Origin: Chloroflexota bacterium
Lineage (GTDB): Bacteria; Chloroflexota; Anaerolineae; B4-G1; SLSP01
DNA length: 15,100 bases
NCBI GenBank assembly: GCA_009908585.1
Contig: JAAAOZ010000289.1
Coordinates: 1-15,100, forward strand
Reading direction: 5' to 3'
The notes beneath the pieces were generated by a model. It saw only the letters and a program-made list of their open reading frames with translations. It was not told where the DNA came from and ran no database searches. Shown here piece after piece: positions 6,947 to 13,890 of this stretch. Each line of letters starts with the position of its first letter. The first letter of the stretch is position 1. The translations under genes and the position numbers were made by a program.

Positions 6947-7465
6947 ATGCAATCATACAAAGTAGTCATCACCGGCCCTTTTAATGCGGGGAAGACCGTC
7001 TTTATCAAGACCGCTAGTGACATCGACATTGTGACGACAGAACGGAAAATCACAGATCCGTCGCTTTCGGGGGTTAAGCAAGAGACCACGGTGGCAATGG
7101 ACTATGGGCAGAAGCGTATGGATCAAGTGGTGTTTCATCTCCACGGCACACCAGGGCAAGAACGGTTCGAGTTTATGTGGAAAATTCTAGCTCGGGAGAT
7201 GAATGCTTTTATATTGCTCGTTGATAGTGCCGATAAAGGTTCTTTGATGGACGCCAAGCAGATCATGCGATTGTTTCTCAAGCAATCGAAGGTCCCCTAC
7301 CTGGTCGTAGCGAACAAACAGGATCTGAGAGGGGCGATGGCGCCCAAGAAGATCGCGAATCTGTTGGCGCTGCCTAAGGATGTGCCGGTGGTGCCTTGCG
7401 TGGCACAAGATCCGGCCTCAGTCGATCAAGTCTTTGTGATCGTCCGGCAACTCTTGAGTATATAA
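6947..7465 (+). CDS. Ras-like small GTPase (COG2229-type)
   Basis: 172 residues from ATG 6947, two bases after the response regulator stop, with AGGAGGAGG upstream. The P-loop is GPFNAGKT (10-17), switch I is around ITDPSLSGVKQETT, and G3 reads GTPGQERF (67-74). In G3 the Asp of the usual DTxGQE is Gly, as I recall for prokaryotic Arf/SRbeta-like GTPases of the COG2229 group; the catalytic Gln is kept. G4 is NKQD (123-126) and G5 is probably PCVA. There is no membrane anchor or lipidation motif. Such GTPases usually sit beside Roadblock/LC7 activators; none is visible here, though the 80-residue protein could take that adaptor place. It is the last gene before the terminator, coupled to the response regulator by overlapping translation signals. 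Confidence 0.9.
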   Translation: MQSYKVVITGPFNAGKTVFIKTASDIDIVTTERKITDPSLSGVKQETTVAMDYGQKRMDQVVFHLHGTPGQERFEFMWKILAREMNAFILLVDSADKGSLMDAKQIMRLFLKQSKVPYLVVANKQDLRGAMAPKKIANLLALPKDVPVVPCVAQDPASVDQVFVIVRQLLSI

Positions 7466-7497
7466 CTCTGGCTCTTCAGGAATTCGCCGGGTGCATC

Positions 7498-7641
7498 TGC
7501 CAAGTGCTATTGCGCCTCCCATTCCCAGCCCAGTGACGACGTGAAAAAAAGGTTTGTGATCCCCACCGCCCCCGATCTTTTAATCTAAAGCCCTCCGCTC
7601 TCTGATGGAGGGCTTTTTGCTTCCGTTGCCAAGCGCTATTG
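7498..7641 (+). repeat. 15-bp direct repeat flanking the terminator
   Basis: TGCCAAGTGCTATTG (7498-7512) and TGCCAAGCGCTATTG (7627-7641) differ at one position and bracket the terminator, 129 bp apart. The origin is unknown; it could be a remnant of a duplication or insertion, or paired binding sites. Confidence 0.5.
7587..7618 (+). terminator. rho-independent terminator of the signalling operon
   Basis: A 10-bp perfect stem, AAAGCCCTCC (7587-7596) with GGAGGGCTTT (7607-7616), and a 10-nt loop run into a TTTTT tract (7614-7618). It lies 122 nt after the GTPase stop and ends the cluster on the + strand. Confidence 0.88.
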
Positions 7642-7769
7642 TTTTATAGGTTCGGATGTTCAGATCAGTAACGCGGAAAAGGTCTGGAACCTCCCCAAAC
7701 ACGCAAATCTTTACTGGAGCCACTGTGAGGAGTATCCGGCGAAACCTTCATCATATCTATTTCTAATAC

Positions 7770-7798
7770 TTGCATGCTAAGATAAAAGAGGATAAATT
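7770..7798 (+). promoter_or_regulatory. weak promoter candidate for the Hsp20 pair
   Basis: TTGCAT (7770-7775) and TAAATT (7793-7798) are 17 bp apart in an AT-rich stretch 58 bp before the first Hsp20 start. Matches to consensus are modest. No CIRCE (HrcA) inverted repeat is seen, so heat regulation is not evident from sequence. Confidence 0.25.
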
Positions 7799-7855
7799 AC
7801 GTGAAGAGCCGTTGATGAGTTACAAAACAGCATAATAAAACAAAGGAGGCCCACT

Positions 7856-8293
7856 ATGGCTATGCCGAAAGATTTAGACGAACTGCTTTCTATGCGAGAT
7901 GTGATGGATCGAGCGTTGGTTGGGACCTTGTCCCGTTCCTTGCATCAGGTGGATCGGATGCTGTTGCCCAGGCCGACGATGGATATGTACGAGACGCCAG
8001 AAGCCTTCGTGTTGAAGGCCTCTTTGCCCGGCGTACAATCGGAGGATGTGGAGCTGTCCGTGACCGGCGACACCCTGACGATTAAGGGGGAGGTCAAGGA
8101 AGAGGAGGAGATCGAGGAGAAGAGCTACCTCCTTCGCGAGCGCCACTATGGTTCGTTCTCGCGCAGCGTGCAGTTGCCCGAAGGCGTGAATGTGGATGCC
8201 GCCGACGCCAATTTCAGCGCCGGCGTGTTGATCCTCACCCTGCCCAAGCGGGCGGAACTGAAGGCCAAATCCATTCCCGTCTCCGCCAAGTAG
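7856..8293 (+). CDS. small heat-shock protein, Hsp20/alpha-crystallin family
   Basis: 145 residues from ATG 7856, with AAGGAGG (7843-7849) 6 nt upstream. The N-terminal arm (1-40) is helical; the alpha-crystallin domain (about 41-135) shows the Hsp20 pattern: MYETPEAFVLKASLPGV, a GEVKEEEE loop, GSFSRSVQLP and GVLILTLPK. The C-terminal tail ends with an IPV motif (I-x-V) used to link subunits in the oligomer. It is an ATP-independent holdase that binds unfolding proteins in the cytoplasm. A second, clearly different Hsp20 gene follows 18 nt after the stop, so the two may form mixed oligomers or act on different clients. Confidence 0.96.
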   Translation: MAMPKDLDELLSMRDVMDRALVGTLSRSLHQVDRMLLPRPTMDMYETPEAFVLKASLPGVQSEDVELSVTGDTLTIKGEVKEEEEIEEKSYLLRERHYGSFSRSVQLPEGVNVDAADANFSAGVLILTLPKRAELKAKSIPVSAK

Positions 8294-8311
8294 GATAAAC
8301 AGGAGGCTGCG

Positions 8312-8791
8312 ATGTTTCCGATCTCTGAATTTGACGATACGGTTCGCCGCGTGCTTGATCCCGACCGCTGGGTGCCCGATTGGATTCAGCGCTCGATCGG
8401 GCCGATAGGACGCGGTGGCGAGCAGGTCTTGCGCTTACCCGTCGATATCTACACCGCAACCGACGAGATCGTCGTCCAGGCGTCATTGCCCGGCCTCTCC
8501 CCGGACGATGTGGACATCACCCTTCGCGAGGATCGATTGACCATCAGCGGGCGGATCCCCGCCCCGTTGGAGAACGTGGAGTACGTCGTGGTGGAGCGTG
8601 CGCATGGGAGATTTAGTCGCACGTTGGTGCTGAACGTCCCGGTGGAGGCGGAGCGGATCGAGGCCAAGATCGACAATGGCGTCCTGACCCTCGTCTTGCC
8701 CAAGACGCCGGAAGTTCGTCCCAAGACCATTCACGTCAATGTCAATGAGCCTTCGCACACCATCGAAGGCAAAATGGGCGAAACGGGCTAG
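8312..8791 (+). CDS. second small heat-shock protein, Hsp20 family
   Basis: 159 residues from ATG 8312, with AGGAGG 6 nt upstream. The alpha-crystallin domain spans about 45-142: VDIYTATDEIVVQASLPGL, a shortened loop with GRIPAPLENVEY, GRFSRTLVLNVPV and NGVLTLVLPK. The tail keeps an IHV (I-x-V) motif. Compared with its neighbour the loop is less acidic, and the N-terminal arm carries a WVPDWIQRSIGPIGRGG segment that may set client or partner choice. The pair is probably transcribed together and ends at the terminator at 8871-8906. Identity to the first copy is limited, so this is an old duplication rather than a recent one. Confidence 0.96.
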   Translation: MFPISEFDDTVRRVLDPDRWVPDWIQRSIGPIGRGGEQVLRLPVDIYTATDEIVVQASLPGLSPDDVDITLREDRLTISGRIPAPLENVEYVVVERAHGRFSRTLVLNVPVEAERIEAKIDNGVLTLVLPKTPEVRPKTIHVNVNEPSHTIEGKMGETG

Positions 8792-8870
8792 GGTCTCTCC
8801 CCTCTAGGGCTATCCGAGGAGTTGCCCGGCGAAATCCAAAAGCCCCACGCTCCATAGCCTAAATTTCAGC

Positions 8871-8906
8871 GCAACCCCAGGCCTATTGGTCTGGGGTTGC
8901 TTTTTT
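8871..8906 (+). terminator. rho-independent terminator after the Hsp20 genes
   Basis: GCAACCCCAG (8871-8880) pairs perfectly with CTGGGGTTGC (8891-8900). The loop can pair further (G-T, C-G, C-G), giving a 13-bp stem with a TATT tetraloop, followed by TTTTTT (8901-8906). Confidence 0.92.
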
Positions 8907-8925
8907 GTCTCGATTGCGATAAGAT
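8897..8925 (+). promoter_or_regulatory. possible promoter for the rlmI gene
   Basis: TTGCTT (8897-8902) and TAAGAT (8920-8925) are 17 bp apart. The -35 hexamer is the same as in the kinase promoter, but here it overlaps the terminator arm, and the -10 is only a moderate match. Confidence 0.25.
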
Positions 8926-8946
8926 GAAGCTTGGCTTTCTCAATTT

Positions 8947-8986
8947 TTGACTAAGTGACTATGTGACTAACCACTATCCGACTGTT
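8947..8986. repeat. second degenerate 8-bp tandem array
   Basis: TTGACTAA, GTGACTAT and GTGACTAA are three exact-phase octamers (8947-8970), followed by two diverged units centred on ACT at 8973 and 8981 (ACT spacing 8, 8, 7, 8). The motif differs from the array at 600-655, but the period and the place just before a gene are the same. It ends 3 nt before the GAAGGAGG ribosome site of the next gene. Confidence 0.55.
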
Positions 8987-9000
8987 TTGAAGGAGGTAGC

Positions 9001-10254
9001 GTGCTTGAATATGCACGTGTGATACTTAAACCCGGACGTGAGGCGGCGGTCCAACGCCGTCACCCGTGGATTTTTTCCGGCGCCGTGGATGGCGTGATCG
9101 GCGATCCCCCCGTCGGTGGATTGGTCGCCGTGCTCCAAGCGGGCGGCGATTTTCTGGCTTGGGGCCATTACAGCCCTGAGTCGCAAATTCGAGTGCGACT
9201 TGTTTCCTGGCAGGATGACGCTCCTGTCGAATCCCCGGATTTTTGGGAGGCCCGATTACGGCGAGCGTTGTCGATTCGCGCGTCGCTGTTGGCCGATCCA
9301 CAGACCACGGCCTGTCGATTAGTCAACGCCGAGTCGGACGGCCTGCCTGGCCTGATCGTGGATCGATATGCTGACGTGCTCGTGATCCAGTGCTTGTCCG
9401 CTGGCATCGAGGCGCGCCGTAAGATGCTCGCGGAGGCGATCTGGCGCGTCGCATCTGATCACGACCTGGCGCCGGCAACGCTCTACGAGCGCAGCGACGT
9501 GGAGGTCCGTCAAAAAGAAGGGCTTCCCTCGCGAGCCGGCCTCCTGCAAGGTGATCCGCTGCCTGAGTACGTGGAGATTCTGGAACACGGCCTGCGCTTT
9601 TTGGTTGATGTGCGCTCAGGGCACAAGACCGGCTTCTATTTGGATCAGCGTCCCAATCGGCAGCGATTACGGGAGGCCATTGTGGCGTGGCGACGCGCTA
9701 AGTCCGCGCCCGCGTTGCTGAACGTCTTCGCCTACACCGGCGGCTTCGGCATCTACGGGATGGCGGGCGGCGCGGCCTCCGTGGTCAACATCGAAACGTC
9801 GGCGGATGCGCTGGCGTTGAGCCGCGAGAACATGGCTCTCAGTGGTTTGATGACATCGGAGAACCCGGTTGAGGACATCACCGACGATGCGTTCGAGGCG
9901 CTGCGGGCGTTGCGAGAGGCGGGGCGACGCTTCGATATGATCGTGCTGGATCCGCCTAAGTTCGCGGCCTCCAAACGGGACGTCGACGCGGCCAGCCGGG
10001 GCTACAAGGACATCAACCTCCAGGCGTTGCATCTCCTGCGTCCTGGCGGATTACTCTTCACCTTTTCCTGCTCCGGCGTGATTTCAGCCGATCTCTTCCA
10101 GAAGATTGTTTTCGGCGCGGCCTTGGATGCTGGGCGCGCGGCCCAGATCGTTGGTTATCTAGCGCAGGGAAGTGATCATCCTACAGCCCTGACCTTCCCA
10201 GAGGGCGCGTATCTGAAGGGCTTGATCTGTCGCGGGGGTGACGTATGGTTATGA
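9001..10254 (+). CDS. rlmI: 23S rRNA (cytosine-C5) methyltransferase, RlmI-like
   Basis: 417 residues from GTG 9001, with AAGGAGGT 5-6 nt upstream. An N-terminal PUA-like RNA-binding domain (about 1-75: RRHPWIFSGAVDGV, FLAWGHYSPESQIRVRL) leads into the EEHEE-like middle region (NAESDGLPGLIVDRY) and a Rossmann methyltransferase domain (about 190-410). Motifs are GHKTGFYLDQRPNR, the SAM loop LNVFAYTGGF, the acidic contact NIETS, DPPKF (317-321) and FSCSG with probable catalytic Cys357. This is the architecture of RlmI, which methylates C5 of a 23S rRNA cytosine (C1962 in E. coli). The substrate position is inferred from family, not shown. The 3' end overlaps the next gene by 10 nt. Confidence 0.9.
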   Translation: MLEYARVILKPGREAAVQRRHPWIFSGAVDGVIGDPPVGGLVAVLQAGGDFLAWGHYSPESQIRVRLVSWQDDAPVESPDFWEARLRRALSIRASLLADPQTTACRLVNAESDGLPGLIVDRYADVLVIQCLSAGIEARRKMLAEAIWRVASDHDLAPATLYERSDVEVRQKEGLPSRAGLLQGDPLPEYVEILEHGLRFLVDVRSGHKTGFYLDQRPNRQRLREAIVAWRRAKSAPALLNVFAYTGGFGIYGMAGGAASVVNIETSADALALSRENMALSGLMTSENPVEDITDDAFEALRALREAGRRFDMIVLDPPKFAASKRDVDAASRGYKDINLQALHLLRPGGLLFTFSCSGVISADLFQKIVFGAALDAGRAAQIVGYLAQGSDHPTALTFPEGAYLKGLICRGGDVWL

Positions 10255-12656
10255 AGAAAAATGAAAAAAGCGAAAAAATAGCAAGTAGTCGTATATCACG
10301 GACGTGGTTCTGGTTATTCTTCGGACTGCTCTTGCTTTCGTCTGGGCGCGCCCGCGAGGTGCGGGCGCAGACGCCGGATAATTTCCCGGAGATGACGGCG
10401 ACGACGGCTTGGGAGGGATATCTGCGCTCGCCCGGTTGGACGGTGGTGCAGGTGACGCTGCACAATGAGGTGAGCGATTGGGAAGGCGAGTTGTTGCTCA
10501 GGGATGGCAGGCGCGAGGTGACCTATCGGCGTGCGGTGCAATTGCCAGCCCGTTCTTATAAGCAATATAATATTCCGCTCTACGTCAGTGGTGGCTTGAG
10601 GGAACAAGAAATCGTCTTGCAGGGCGCGGAGTGGTCGAAGAGATCCAAATTATCCTTCACCTATGCCGGCCGGGAGGAACGGGTCTGCGTGGTTGCTGAT
10701 GATCGCGATTTGACCGATTACGAGCTGGAGGAATGTGAGATCCGGATATGGATTCAGGATTTGGCGCAATTGCCTGAGACGCCACAAGCCTGGGATACCA
10801 TCGATCTCTTGTTGCTCAACGGAATGGCAACCTCTGCGCTGACGGTTCAACAGCGTGAGGCGTTGGTCAGTTGGGTCGGGATGGGCGGGCACGTCATTGT
10901 TGGCGGCGGCCCGACGCTTCCCCAGGCATTGGATGGCTTCCCGGCCAAGTTGCACATCGCGACGGCTCAGGAGACGAAGCTTATCGATGCGTCGATTTTG
11001 GCGGAGGCTAACGCGCTCGCTGAGGACGTTGGGGGCGATATCGCGGTTGCCTCGCTGGCGCTGCGCGATACGGCCTCCTCGCTGCTCTCTGCGGCCGATG
11101 ATATCATCGCTGCCCGCGAGCGAATGGGATCGGGCATCGTTGACTTCGTCGGCTGGGATCTGACGGAGGCGGCAGGGCAAGCGTGGGTGAGGATGTTGTG
11201 GCAAGGGGATCAAGTGCCGGCCGTCACGCTTCCATTTGCATCGACTGGAATGTCCGAGGCGCTTCAGCCGCCAGCTCGGCAACTCTTGCAAATTCCAATT
11301 TCCCTTGCACCCAAGATGTGGCGTTGGCTGTTGGTCTTTCCCGTTTATCTGCTTTTGATGGGGCCGGGGACGCTGTGGATTGTGCGACGCTTGCGGCGCC
11401 CGATCTTGGCGTGGGCGTTGTTACCTCTCTGGATTGTAGTCTCGTTGTTGCTGCTCTCCTTGGCGCTGAGCGGTGCGTTCTCGCGCACGTTCCCCTTGCT
11501 TCATGAGCGAGCGACGGTCTACGTCAGCGCGTTCGATATGCCCGCGCGCGTCTTCCAAGGCTCGGCGGTCTACGCGCCGCGCATCCAAGAGTTATCGTGG
11601 CGCACCACCGGGAAGCCCCGTCCCTTGTTTGGCGGCTATCGCTTCAATAGTTGGTCCAATTCGGGCGAGGATTTCCCCGTCGAAGTTAGCGCGGTGGGGC
11701 AGGTCGAGAGTGACATCACCGTGCCTCGGTCGCTGGGCGTCGTAACGTGGGGCACAGAGGGCGAGATCGTCTCGCCGCAGATCCAGGCGGATTTGCGCAT
11801 CGATGCGCGTGACGGAGCGCCGTGGGTCACCGGAGAGTTGCGCAGTGGGGTCGCGCTGAAGGATGCGAAGTTGCTTTTCTATAAGGACGAGGTCATGTAC
11901 CATCTTCCCCTGACTTTCACCGTTGAGCCTGAGACGCCCACGCGCGTGTCGTCTCCTGTCTCGGACACCACCGCCCAGGGCCGCACAGAAAATATGATAT
12001 TCTGCGAGGATGCTTATCGCGGCGGGTATTACTTTCCCTCACCCGCGTTCATGGGGAGTAAATTTGGTGCTCAAGAGATTCAAACTTCGCTTTCGTGTTA
12101 TCTCGCGGCCGAAATGGAGAGTGTGCCCTTCCCGGCGCAGGATGTCAAAGGTACGCACGTCTCGGAAAGTTGCTGGGTCATCAGGGTGCCGTGTCCTCAG
12201 CAAAACTTGGGCAGTTTGCGTATTCCGTTGATCCCGGATCGTTCTTCGGTTGAGGGGGGATGGTTGCAAGAGGAGAACGTCCTATCGTTGGAAGGGCAGA
12301 GTGCTGAGATGAGCCTCGTCGCACCGCCCTACTTACAGGTCAACCACGTGGACGTCCTGACCGTGACTCTTTCATCGTCTCCGTGGGAAATGCCCCCGAT
12401 CGAGGGGTTTACTCCGGAAGGCGTTACCCCCACCCCCTCGACGGTAGAGGTGGAAAATGTCGCGATCTGGGATTGGGAGCACGAAACCTGGTCACCTTAT
12501 TATTCCCCACCAGTAGGGGGCGGGCCGCTGCGTTTTGAGGGTGAAGCTGCGGCATCCTACTACGATCCCCAGCAGGGCGTGCGATTGCAGCTTGAGTCGA
12601 AGTCGGGGATTGGCGTCATGGTGCAGATTGAGATCATTGTGCGGGGGAGTTGGTAG
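10245..12656 (+). CDS. large secreted or membrane-anchored protein with GATase1-like domain, function unknown
   Basis: 803 residues from ATG 10245, overlapping the rlmI stop; ATG 10251 is an alternative. The N-terminus is a signal sequence: basic start, hydrophobic core 21-33, then VRA before Q42 as likely cleavage. Residues 50-140 are beta-rich. Residues 145-330 hold DLLLLNG, LTVQQREALVSWVGMGGHVIVGGG and a late GSGIVDFVGWD, the pattern of class I glutamine-amidotransferase-like folds found in DUF4350-type exported proteins; no catalytic Cys is evident, so an enzyme role is doubtful. Two hydrophobic helices lie at about 359-378 and 388-408, joined by a short RRLRR loop. The C-terminal 390 residues are beta-rich and probably outside the membrane, with a Pro/Thr linker near 725. 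I do not recognise a specific family. Co-transcription with rlmI is likely but may be incidental. Confidence 0.85.
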   Translation: MVMKKNEKSEKIASSRISRTWFWLFFGLLLLSSGRAREVRAQTPDNFPEMTATTAWEGYLRSPGWTVVQVTLHNEVSDWEGELLLRDGRREVTYRRAVQLPARSYKQYNIPLYVSGGLREQEIVLQGAEWSKRSKLSFTYAGREERVCVVADDRDLTDYELEECEIRIWIQDLAQLPETPQAWDTIDLLLLNGMATSALTVQQREALVSWVGMGGHVIVGGGPTLPQALDGFPAKLHIATAQETKLIDASILAEANALAEDVGGDIAVASLALRDTASSLLSAADDIIAARERMGSGIVDFVGWDLTEAAGQAWVRMLWQGDQVPAVTLPFASTGMSEALQPPARQLLQIPISLAPKMWRWLLVFPVYLLLMGPGTLWIVRRLRRPILAWALLPLWIVVSLLLLSLALSGAFSRTFPLLHERATVYVSAFDMPARVFQGSAVYAPRIQELSWRTTGKPRPLFGGYRFNSWSNSGEDFPVEVSAVGQVESDITVPRSLGVVTWGTEGEIVSPQIQADLRIDARDGAPWVTGELRSGVALKDAKLLFYKDEVMYHLPLTFTVEPETPTRVSSPVSDTTAQGRTENMIFCEDAYRGGYYFPSPAFMGSKFGAQEIQTSLSCYLAAEMESVPFPAQDVKGTHVSESCWVIRVPCPQQNLGSLRIPLIPDRSSVEGGWLQEENVLSLEGQSAEMSLVAPPYLQVNHVDVLTVTLSSSPWEMPPIEGFTPEGVTPTPSTVEVENVAIWDWEHETWSPYYSPPVGGGPLRFEGEAAASYYDPQQGVRLQLESKSGIGVMVQIEIIVRGSW

Positions 12657-12715
12657 GGTTATTTCAATACATCGACAAGCATCCATAAGATAGAATCAAG
12701 AAGGGAGCATGCGTG

Positions 12716-13165
12716 ATGACCTATGGCTATGACTATCCGCGCCCAATGCTGACCGTAGATGTCGTTCTCTGGCGACAGAGGGCGTCTGGTCGCGAGGTGT
12801 TGCTGATCGAACGCAAGCACCCGCCCTTTGCGGGGCGATGGGCGCTGCCGGGCGGCTTCGTTGAGCCGGAGGAGCCGTTGGAGCACGCGGCGCTGCGAGA
12901 GCTGCGCGAGGAGACGGGCGTCGCCGAGATCAAGCTGCGACAGTTAGCCGCCTTTGGGGAGCCGGGGCGCGACCCTCGCGGTTGGACGGTCTCCGTGGTG
13001 TTCCTCGGTCGTTTGCCTGGGGATGCAACGTTGGAGGTCACGGCTGGCGATGACGCGGCGAAGGCGGCCTGGTGGCCCTGGAGCGAGGACGATCTGCCGC
13101 CGTTGGCCTTTGATCACGCGAAGATTTTGCAGACAGCAGATCGGCGGATTGAGCAGGAAAGTTGA
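12716..13165 (+). CDS. Nudix hydrolase, ADP-ribose pyrophosphatase-like
   Basis: 149 residues from ATG 12716, with AAGGGAG 8 nt upstream; GTG 12713 is equally in frame and would add one residue. The Nudix box matches the consensus fully: G47-x5-E53-x7-RELREETGV (61-69). The preceding LLIERKHPPFAGRWALPGGFV and N-terminal DVVLW are typical of the COG1051 group, which includes ADP-ribose pyrophosphatases. It should hydrolyse a nucleoside-diphosphate-linked substrate with Mg. The next gene, 16 nt downstream, encodes a nicotinamidase-like enzyme, which favours a NAD-breakdown or salvage substrate; that link is inference. Confidence 0.92.
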   Translation: MTYGYDYPRPMLTVDVVLWRQRASGREVLLIERKHPPFAGRWALPGGFVEPEEPLEHAALRELREETGVAEIKLRQLAAFGEPGRDPRGWTVSVVFLGRLPGDATLEVTAGDDAAKAAWWPWSEDDLPPLAFDHAKILQTADRRIEQES

Positions 13166-13181
13166 CCGGAGGGGAGGAAGC

Positions 13182-13883
13182 ATGAAGGATGATATAGCGC
13201 AGAGCGTACCGTTTTTGACGTGGATGATCGAGTGGGAGGCGTCGCTACCGTCGCTGTCTTTGGCGGATATTACGCCTGAGACAACGGCGGTGATTTCCGA
13301 GGATCTCATTCGCGGCTTTTGTGACGTGGGGCCGTTATCCGGTCCGCGCGCGCAGGAAATCGTGCCGCAGGTGGTGGCGCTCTTCAAGGCGCTGCACGAG
13401 ACCGGTGTGCGGCATTTCCTCCTGATGCAGGATACGCACGAGGAGCAAGCGCTGGAGTTCGAGGCGTTTCCCCCGCACTGTGTCGCCGGCAGCGAGGAGA
13501 GCGAGACGATCCCGGAGTTGCTGGCATTGCCGTTCTCAGGGGATTTTATCGTCTTCGAGAAGAACTCGATCAGCAGCACCCTGGAGACCGGATTGCTGGA
13601 TTGGCTGGCGGAGCATCCTGAGATCACGACCTTCATCGTGGTGGGGGTGTGCACGGACATCTGTGTCTTCGAGTTGGCAATGGATCTGCGGATGCGCGCG
13701 AATGCGCACGGTGAGGACGGCGTGCGTGTTATCGTGCCGGCCAATTGTGTGCAGACCTATGATACATTGGTGGAGACGGCGGCGGAGATTGGGGCGATGC
13801 CGCACGATGGAGATCTGCTCCATCGCATTTTCCTGTACCAGATGGCCCTCAACGCCATCGAGGTGGTAGATCACATCGCGTAA
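13182..13883 (+). CDS. isochorismatase-family cysteine hydrolase, nicotinamidase-like
   Basis: 233 residues from ATG 13182, with GGGGAGGAAG upstream; the frame is open further 5' but only as an overlap with the Nudix gene. The catalytic triad is visible: D41 in SEDLIRGF, K127 in FEKNS and C161 in GVCTDICVF. D84 and H86 in QDTHEE and H99 in FPPHCVAGS match the metal-binding set of nicotinamidases (PncA-type), and FPPHC is especially diagnostic. It likely deamidates nicotinamide to nicotinate, feeding NAD salvage. The N-terminal extension of about 30 residues is longer than in E. coli-type PncA, and the canonical DMQNDF is DLIRGF, so a related amide substrate cannot be excluded. It forms a pair with the Nudix gene and ends 7 nt from a convergent gene. 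Confidence 0.9.
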   Translation: MKDDIAQSVPFLTWMIEWEASLPSLSLADITPETTAVISEDLIRGFCDVGPLSGPRAQEIVPQVVALFKALHETGVRHFLLMQDTHEEQALEFEAFPPHCVAGSEESETIPELLALPFSGDFIVFEKNSISSTLETGLLDWLAEHPEITTFIVVGVCTDICVFELAMDLRMRANAHGEDGVRVIVPANCVQTYDTLVETAAEIGAMPHDGDLLHRIFLYQMALNAIEVVDHIA

Positions 13884-13890
13884 CGTTGAA

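Larger units (their letters stand above)
7466..7855. other. 390-bp intergenic region between signalling block and Hsp20 genes
   Basis: The region contains the rho-independent terminator at 7587-7618, a 15-bp near-perfect direct repeat on either side of it, and an AT-rich stretch (about 7750-7800) with a weak promoter candidate. A 36-codon ORF at 7656-7766 has no convincing ribosome site. Otherwise nothing coding or RNA-like is seen. Confidence 0.6.

Noticed and set aside
7656..7766. 36-codon basic ORF in the spacer before the Hsp20 genes
   Set aside because: Start lacks a proper Shine-Dalgarno, the product is low in hydrophobic pattern, and it sits between a terminator and a promoter-like region.
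7761..7800. CIRCE (HrcA operator) before the Hsp20 genes
   Set aside because: Only GCATGC is self-complementary; the long TTAGCACTC arms of CIRCE are absent.
10650..11291. 213-codon minus-strand open frame opposite the 803-residue gene
   Set aside because: Shadow of the GC-rich codon bias on the + strand; Arg/Gln-rich with no domain.
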